NCBI RefSeq assembly: GCF_954871325.1
Contig: NC_088775.1
Coordinates: 26,885,561 to 26,949,560, forward strand
Origin: Gordionus sp. m RMFG-2023
Taxonomy: Eukaryota; Nematomorpha; Gordioida; Chordodea; Parachordodidae
Direction of reading: 5' to 3'
Length of the DNA stretch: 64,000 nt
The notes under the pieces are model-generated. The model made no database searches, was not told where the DNA came from, and saw only the letters and a program-made list of their open reading frames with translations. Within the stretch, counting starts at the first letter, position 1. Each line of letters starts with the position of its first letter. A program made the position numbers and the translations under genes. Of this stretch, positions 56,450-64,000 are shown in pieces.

Positions 56450-58675
56450 TTATAAAGAGAGGTCTACTTTTCTCTGAGATTTGGCTAATTCATCTAGAAT
56501 CAAATTTTTACCTAGAATAATCTCCTTATAAATATTTAAAAGGGCTAATCCATTTAAACGGTTTTCACTGGTGCTATTTCTTAAATAGGTTTTTAACCTT
56601 TTCAAAGTTGAAAAAGACCTTTCATTGGTGCAGGTACTAATCGGTAAAGTAGCTAAAATAAAATGTAATGTTTTGATATTTGGCAGGGAATCTAAAGTGC
56701 AATTACACATGGAAAGAGCCTGCAAAACATTTGTAGGTCTCAAAGAGTACTCTATTCTGTCGAGATTTTTATACCAAAATTCGACATCACAAAGTAACTT
56801 ATCATACGATCCTGATAAATCATCAGAATAAAACTCTGAGATTTTCTTAATATCCTCTCTTCATGTGTAATTAACAATCTAGACTCAACCGGCAGAAGAA
56901 AATAAAAACTTTTTAAAATAAAATTATGACTAATTAATCTTTCTTTTAATTGAAATAAAAATGTGTCAATAAGGGGAATAAAAATATTTATTTTATAAAA
57001 ATCCTCAATCGAAGAGGCATCAATATTTAAGCGATTTGACTGTCTAGCTAGGTTTAAAAATTTCAATCCTAAACAAATTAGCGATCTCCTTTACTTTCTT
57101 GTAAATATCATGAAATTTTTCATCCACATTTTCTCTGATATTTGTTAATATTTCAACAATATCCTTTGCCCTATTCATAACCTCTCTTAAATCCAAATTA
57201 ATTTTTTGAAGTATTTTGCTAAAATCATAAGTATAATTAAATAAACATTGAATTGATATTAAAAATTGTGGCTTCGTAATCGCCTGTAAAAAATTTTCAG
57301 CATCTGAGGAATCCTTTTCTTTGCTAGATACGTAGGATTCGAGTGCTGCAAAAATAACTTCATATAATTCTATGAAGAGTCTCACCGATTGTTGTCTTTC
57401 GATAAACCTAGTTGGGCAAAATCGTTTTAGTTTTTTTTTTGGATTATTTGAATCAATATCATCAAATGTTCGGATAAATAACTGTCTCTTTTTGGGTGGT
57501 GTGAAAAAGTCACAAACCGACGATATTGTGTCTAAATTTTGAAAAATATATTAAATTATAAAAAGATATCTATAATACATAATAAAATCTAATAAATTCC
57601 AATTAAATTCCAATTAAATTAAAAAAAATTTACGTAAACTGTTCCGGATGTCTCGAATTTCACATGCCTCGGATATCATCAAATTTAGGCAATGTGAGCT
57701 GCAGTGAACATATAAAGCGGTGCTATAAAGCTCTCTAATTCTTGACTGCACTCCCTTAACATGACCACTCATTGAGGGAGCTCCATCATATCCCTGGCCT
57801 CTCATTAGATTTAAATCTAGATCTTGAAGGGATGCTAAAATTTCTTTGGCTATCGTCTCTGATTTAGTGTCATGTTAATCAATAAATTGAACAAAGAGTT
57901 CCTTCAATAATGACCTGATTCCATATCAATAAACCTTATTGCTATGGATAATTGCTCTATGTTACCAACATCCGATCTCTCATCAGCCAGAACACTAAAA
58001 AATGGTGATGCTTTCACTTTTGTAGAAATTTCTTTCAATATAAACTTATTGCATATGGATATAATTTCATTTTGAATGCATGGACTATGGTAGGTGGCAT
58101 TTTTAGCTGAGCTTTCAAAAAGCTTATCATTATTGTTGCATAAAAGTTTCAGCAATTCCTTAAAATTCCCTTCATTATGAGAAGATGAAAGTGTTAAGGG
58201 GCCAGCTGATACTCTATGAGATCTTAATGCTAAGCCCTGCCTCCCTAGCCAAATGATTGCATCAATTATTATAATTATTCTGGCTCTGTTGGTTGTAACA
58301 ATATCAATTTTTTTTTATTCAATACATTAGATATTGATATCTTTTGATTCATAAGATGGCTTTTAAAGCATCAGATATCTCACAAGAATTGAGATGATAT
58401 TTATTTTGTTGATGATAATTAAAATTTTCAAGAGCATCTTTCCATCTTGTATATACTTGACTTACCAATGTTTTGAGTTTTTGTAACCCGGGTCCAGCAT
58501 ATCTTGGTGAAAAAATGACGCACACTTTACAAAAAGCTCCCTTTTCCTTAGCTGAATAAGCAAGCCACTTATATTTGTTAAGCCACGATGTTTGAAATGT
58601 TAAATTTCTTTTATCCAGAGACAATGGAAATTTATAGCATTTGTCAGGGGCCAAAATATTTTCCACAGCCAACAA
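56450..58675 (-). pseudogene. hAT transposase (TTF finger, DUF4371, dimerisation)
   Basis: Order on the - strand: TTF-type zinc finger with KGAFCKVCVIFSPRYAG (58675-58349), RQGLALRSHR (about 58230), the DUF4371 core with SVLADERSDVGNIEQLSIAI (about 57970), GQGYDGAPSMSGHVKGVQSR and HCSSHCLNLM (57805-57614). An intron of about 90 bp (donor GTAAAT, acceptor AAATTTAG) leads to VCDFFTPPKKRQLF, a long helical part (57385-57044) and the dimerisation motif LPISTCTNERSFSTLKRLKT (about 56640-56580). Breaks: a shift with a stop near 58335, a stop near 57880 and shifts near 57060 and 56870. About four changes separate it from an open frame, so it is inactive but recent. Confidence 0.8.
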
Positions 58676-59127
58676 TTTTTCATTATCATTTTTAAACTGA
58701 AATTTTAAGTATAATGAAATATCTTTTTGAGGACATTGATTTTCTATATTTTTTTTTAAATTTTAAAATATATATTTCAATGTGAATTGTAGAGTTCAGA
58801 CCTGAGCACAACAAGAAAAGAATATAGTTTATTAAAAATATATCTTAAATAAAGATTCAAGTTATCTATTACAAATTTAAAATACAGGGTAAGACATAGA
58901 AGGAAATTATTTGTTTTTATCTAAGATACAAGTTTTCACAATACTGCCCAACTCTGCTTGTGATGTTATAATATCTAAAGATTATTTGGGAATTTACAAT
59001 AATCAAAATGATGAGCTTTTCATATAAAAAAGGGTTATAACTAAATAAAGCACATTGCAAAATTTTAATAACTCAAATGGAAATATAATTTACAAATAAA
59101 AAAATAGAACTCAATTATATTATAAAA

Positions 59128-59405
59128 TACCATACCATCATTTGATGATTTTCTAGCCAAATCAACTGAGAGCTAAGATTCTTTAATAATACATAATTTT
59201 TCTAATTATAAAAAATTAAGAGAACTTATAAATGATAATTTAGAATTATACCATTATCATTTGATGATTTTATTTTAGCTAACTCATTTGTCTTCCCTGA
59301 GTATATTGGTTGTATTTCTAATTGCAAGATTAAAATAAAGATATTATAAAAGTGAATACCATTACCATCGTCATTTGAGGATTTTGTTATTCCTAAATCA
59401 AATTA
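59128..59405 (-). repeat. Three ~115-bp repeats resembling micro-exons
   Basis: Three copies of a block that reads, on the - strand, an acceptor-like TTAG or CTAG, then AAAATCATCAAATGATG or its variants, then a donor-like GTAATGG or GTATAAT. Peptides would be KSSND with a variable start (ITKSSNDD, KIKSSNDN). They lie upstream of the TTF finger of the hAT transposase and may be duplicated 5' exons of it. Confidence 0.4.
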
Positions 59406-61233
59406 CATAAATTTTCTAATTCAATTTAAATATACCTTTATTTAGTAAAAATTTTATTATATCCATGTGGGAATTAAATAAAAATTTTAAAAACTATCTA
59501 AATTTAGTTTAACAATTTAAATTTTATTATTAAATTTAAAATATATAATTAAACAATAAAAATATATTTACAATATATATTTAATTGTTATTTAATATTT
59601 TATTAGTTCATAAAAATATATTTCATTTTAATATCGTTATTTTATTTCTAAATTGAAACAGTTTTTTAAATAAAATAAAATAAAATTAAAAAAAAAATTT
59701 TTTTTTGAGGGGTGATGAGGGGGGTTTCAAACCCCCTCCTTGTCTACGCCACTGTAAGGAGAATAGAATAGATATAGGAAACTGTCCAAAGTCTTCCAAA
59801 TACAACCGTCTAATTATTACTTTAAGATATAATTTATTACAATAAAGGAGATAAGGAAAGGAAAGCCATTATCATTTTACCGATAACCAAAAAAGAGTCT
59901 TCTGATCTTTAAGAGCATATTACGATTACTTAAATTTAATTTATTACTTAAAACAATTAGAATTTGATTAAAATAAAAACTAAAATCACAATTAATTAAA
60001 TTTAAACTATAATATATTAAAGAAGAAACTTGATCATCTTTAAATAAGAATCAAATATTGTTGAATATGTTGATCGATGTTATTTTATTTATTTTGGCAA
60101 TTGATTTATTTTATATTATATCAATTTGTATTTAAATTTAATCGGTGAAAATTTTATATTAACATTTTTTTATACATCAATTTGTATTAGTTATTATTAT
60201 TGTTTAAAAAAAAAGATATATAAAGAGATAAAAAAAAATGTAATTGAGCTTGGAAAATAAAAATGTAATTTATCATATAATAAAATTTAAATTATTATAA
60301 GAATATAAAATTATAACCAATATAAATTTTGACAAAAATAAAAAATATAAAATGATATTATTACTTAATGGAAAACCCTATTTAAGTATAATTAAGATAC
60401 AATTAAGAATTAATTAAAATTAAAAACTAAAATCACAATTTATTAAATTAAATTATAGTAATTTAGAGAAGAAGCTTGACCATCTTTAAATAAATATCAA
60501 ATAGTAAAATATAATTAAGATAATTATGGAAAGACCAAAAATAAAAATAAACATATGTTCTGAAATTTTTTCAAATGTGTTACTAAGGCTTTCATAGTGG
60601 AGATGGATTCGATTTCATGTCAAAACATCTAAATTGCCGGCGTCCGACAAGGCTTTCATAGTGATTTTTTTTTAACGTTTCGACTTAAAACAGATTAGAC
60701 ATTATATTTTTTTTTAAATGAACCAATATTCTTTAAAATTATATATTTATGATCTCAAAAATATAATTAATTATTTTAATAATATTGATATTTTGCCATG
60801 GCAAAATAATTTTTTAAACTAATATTTATTTATTCAGTATTTTGTATTATAAAATTTATATGTTTTGAATTCCTCTATACCTTATTGGTATATATTTTAT
60901 TTTAATAAAAAAATATCATTAGTCATCCAAGAACTTGTTTATAAAATCATTAATTGGTACCAATTAACCATGTTTTTGATTATAAATAAATATTGTCTGC
61001 TATTGTATTCAAATTAAATACTTGGTGAATGGGTAATAATAAGATTAATTAGAAATTGATACTCTGATTTTTTAATGTGTCATTTTTTAAAAATTAGTTT
61101 GTATAAGAAAAGCTTTTGCCTGAAATTCTTAAAATAAAATTATACATATAAATAAATATTGTCTGCTATTGTAATCAAATTAAATACTTGGTGGTACAAC
61201 AAATATTATAATATTTTATTTTCATTATATTTA

Positions 61234-61485
61234 AAAGATATAATGCCTAATCTGACAGACCATTCCCCATCAGCAAAGACAGACAAAACAATTCTTCAAC
61301 AATTGAATCTAGAATTTTAAGAGACAAATTTAAAAAATTTTTAAACTCTTAATTATTTTTTTATATATTATTGTTAATTATATCAAATATGTAATTGATT
61401 TTGTTATTATTTAGAATATTACCTAATAAATATATTTATATAATAAAATATAATTGTGTTTAAATTTTTAAATCTTAAATTCCAG
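61234..61485. repeat. ~250-bp direct repeat, copy 1
   Basis: Matches 61622-61870 over AGACAGACAAAACAATT, AATTTTAAGAGACAAATTTA and TATTTAGAATATTACCTAAT. The copies are roughly 80% alike; no coding content. Confidence 0.6.
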
Positions 61486-61621
61486 AATTTATTTGACAAA
61501 AAATTTAATAAAAAAATGAATAGTTAATGAGTAATTTATTAATGATATTATAATTTCTATATTATTAAAAGCACTTTGTATTAGAAAGTATATATTTTTT
61601 AATAAATCTAATTTTCTTTAT

Positions 61622-61870
61622 ATGTAAAAGATACAAGGCCCAATCTGATCACTAGACCATTCTCTATTGGCAGAGACAGACAAAACAATTGAATCAAGAA
61701 TTTTAAGAGACAAATTTAAAAATTTTTTAAAGTCTTTTATTTTTTTATATATCATTGTTATAAATATTGAATTGTATCAAATATAAAATTGATTATTGTT
61801 ATTATTTAGAATATTACCTAATAAATAAAGTTATAAATAAAATAGAATTGTTGATTAAATTTTTAAATCT
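61622..61870. repeat. ~250-bp direct repeat, copy 2
   Basis: Second copy of 61234-61485, about 390 bp downstream in the same orientation. Confidence 0.6.
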
Positions 61871-62257
61871 TTATTCTGATCACCTTATAATTTAAAATCT
61901 CAAAATTTATTATACAAAAAAATTTATTAATGATATTATAATTTCTATATATATTATTTTTATTCGAATTAAGTGTGTATATATTAATAAATCTAATTTT
62001 TCATTCTTTTTTAATAAATTAGGACACTATTTTAATAAATAAAAACTTTATGAATATTTATTTTAAATACTAAAAGATATCTAATAAAAAATTTGGATAT
62101 TATAATTAATTTTATTGAGAAATAAGAATACAATAAAATCATATTATTTATAAATAATATATATATATATATATAAATAATTTATTCAATGATGCTTTTA
62201 AATATTTTAATGGCAGTGTCATCATTTTCCACTATTTGTTCCATTTGTCATAATTGG

Positions 62258-63716
62258 TAAGCAGATAATAATTCCCCGGAAAAAAAATCCCGGAAAAAAA
62301 TCCCCGGAAATTAATTCCCTGGAAAAAAATCCCCAGGAAAATAATTCCCCGGAAAAAAATTCCCCAGAAAATAATTCCCAGGTAAATGATTCTCCGGAAA
62401 AAAAATCCCCGGAATAAAATTCCCCTGGAAAATAATTCCCCGGAAAAAATTTCCCCACTATACATTGAATTGCTAATGCATTGCTAAACTGCATTGCTAA
62501 AAAGCAATCAATCATAATTAATTATAAATCAATCAAAAATTTATTACGCATATTTTTTTAATGATAATTTTTTAAACTTTTTTTAAAATATATTTAAATC
62601 ATTTTTTTTATTATAAATGAAGAATAGATTAAATGATATAGTATATAATTTTATTTTTATTTAATATTATTAGTAAGAAATTTATTTTTCTAGCTTATTA
62701 AAACAAAAGTACATTTTATTCAATTTTAAAAATTAACAAATATATATCCGTAAGAGGGCGTTATATGTTTAATATGTATCATTTTAGGAAACCGGAATGA
62801 TGATTGGATAGCACTTTTTTTATATTTGGGTATATATATACATATGAAAAACCTAAAAATTAAAATTTTTTTTTAGGTTTCTTTGATGTTTAATGAGTAG
62901 GTTTAGAATAGTAAAACAATGTATTTTCAAAATATTTTTTAGAATAATGCTTAGCACGTAAATATACACGTATAAAACAAAAATGAAGAGATTTTGATAA
63001 ATAACGCCAGCAATATTTACTTTAAAAAATTTCCATTGTTTTACTATTCTAAACCTACTCATTAAACATCAAAGAAACCTAAAAAAATTTTTAATTTTTA
63101 GGTTTTTCATATGTATATATATACCCAAATATAAAAAAAGTGCTATCCAATCATCATTCCGGTTTCCTAAAATGATACATTCTTAAAACATATAACGCCC
63201 TCTTACGGATATATATTTGTTAATTTTTAAAATTGAATAAAATGTATATTTGTTTTAATAAGCTAGAAAAATAAATTTCTTATTAATAATATTAAATAAA
63301 AATAAAATTATATACTATATCATTTAATCAGTATTCTTCATTTATAATAAAAAAATGATTTAAATATATTTTAAAAAAAGTTTAAAAAATTATCATTAAA
63401 AAATTATACGTAATAAATTTTTGATTGATTTATAATTGATAATGATTGATTGCCTTTTAGCAATGCAGTTTAGCAATGCATTAGCAATTCAATGTATAGT
63501 GGGGAAATTTTTTCCGGGGAATTATTTTCCAGGGGAATTTTATTCCGGGGATTTTTTTTCCGAGAATTATTTACCTGGGAATTATTTTCTGGGGAATTTT
63601 TTTCCGGGGAATTATTTTCCTGGGGATTTTTTTCCGGGGAATTAATTTCCGGGGATTTATTTTCCAGGAATTTTTTTCCGGGATTTTTTTTTCCGGGGAA
63701 TTATTTTCCGGGATTC
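62258..63716. mobile_element. Intact foldback element, near-perfect 1.46-kb palindrome
   Basis: The arms 62258-62921 and 63033-63716 are almost perfect inverted repeats around a 111-bp loop. The outer 185-215 bp of each arm are about 13 units of a 14-15 bp repeat such as AATTCCCCGGAAAA. The inner part is unique A+T-rich sequence. GTCATAATTGG flanks both sides exactly (62247-62257 and 63717-63727), an 11-bp target duplication of the length known for Mutator-like elements. No gene; the open frames in the arrays (repeated FFPGNYFPG) are by-products of the repeat. High arm identity suggests recent insertion or repair by gene conversion. Confidence 0.75.
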
Positions 63717-64000
63717 GTCATAATTGGGAGACTTTGATTTGTAAAATTTGATGAGTCATTTTTATTTTTATAATTTTATGTTTTAGTTAAATTGGTGAGT
63801 CATTGTTATTTTTATAATTTTATGTTTTAATCTCGTTAACATTTAATTTTTAGATTTAATTATTGTAAAGTCATTATGATGGGATAATTTATAATTTCTA
63901 AAAATGTATTTTTATCTCATAATTATAATTTGAGGCATGATTAGGTGCTCTATAATTGTAAAAGAAACTATTTTTAGATTGTTAAATTTTAATTATTTAT

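Larger units (their letters stand above)
55728..59754 (-). mobile_element. hAT transposon, 4.0 kb, with both ends and TSD
   Basis: Left end CAGTGGCGTAGCCAGGATTT followed by a 15-base G run; right end reads CAGTGGCGTAGACAAGGAGG on the other strand. It is flanked by exact TAAGGAGA (55720-55727 and 59755-59762). The transposase on the - strand occupies about 58675-56450. It is the best-preserved hAT in the window and probably among the youngest, although its frame is interrupted a few times. Confidence 0.9.
59763..62257. other. Very A+T-rich stretch with local direct repeats
   Basis: Direct repeats: about 59940-60070 with 60390-60530 (ACTAAAATCACAATT and TTGANCATCTTTAAATAA), and 60996-61030 with 61145-61195 (AAATATTGTCTGCTATTGTA). 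At about 60591 and 60654 are fragments of the MITE end TTTCATAGTGGAGA. No gene was supported. Confidence 0.45.

Noticed and set aside
59881-59918. Possible first exon (MLLKIRRLFFGYR, mitochondrial-presequence-like) for the minus-strand gene
   Set aside because: Its phase-2 donor does not fit the phase-0 or phase-1 acceptors of the exon at 55669, and no bridging exon was found.
62222-63737. Open frames with repeated FPGNYFPG or SGEFFSGELF peptides
   Set aside because: They are translations of the 14-15 bp arrays in the foldback arms, occur in several frames and both strands, and lack conserved context.

Overview
The window is eukaryotic, very A+T-rich DNA (roughly three quarters A+T by eye) with GT-AG introns from about 80 bp to several kb. 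It is dense in hAT DNA transposons and their short derivatives. A large, multi-domain Rab GTPase of the RASEF/Rab44/CRACR2A kind points to an invertebrate animal; the sequence alone does not place it more precisely.

Host genes. (1) One large gene on the + strand runs from at least 7463 to 39298. I traced 18 exons whose reading phases agree at every junction. In order they encode a Ser-rich leader, a long coiled coil, a 340-residue low-complexity linker, a Rab-type GTPase domain and a short tail ending in two cysteines. (2) A two-exon gene (43206-44063, +) encodes a signal peptide followed by about 220 residues of Thr/Arg/Tyr/Pro tandem repeats and is probably secreted. (3) The 3' part of an unrecognised gene lies on the - strand (four small phase-consistent exons, 55669-55097, with a poly(A) signal).

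Mobile DNA fills the introns and gaps. hAT elements with clear ends and 8-bp target duplications lie at 20894-25067, 37140-37438 (short), 44997-50444, 48588-50364 (nested) and 55728-59754; a probable one is at 12907-15812 and a relic near 1790-3044. A MULE-type element lies at 16319-17670. Two broken LTR retrotransposons (22659-24179, inside a hAT; 34209-38125, a Ty3/gypsy fossil in the last intron of the Rab gene) are present. Several MITE families have two or more copies.

The most unusual signal is a recurring architecture: foldback elements whose inverted arms are built of 14-15 bp minisatellite units (a C-run, then G/GG, then an A-run). It appears at four places (16319-17670, 40901-41820, 52022-53395, 62258-63716) with different but similar units. 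One copy carries a MULE transposase remnant and ends 25 bp before an exon of the Rab gene; another is a nearly perfect 1.46 kb palindrome. I saw no tRNA, rRNA or CRISPR array.
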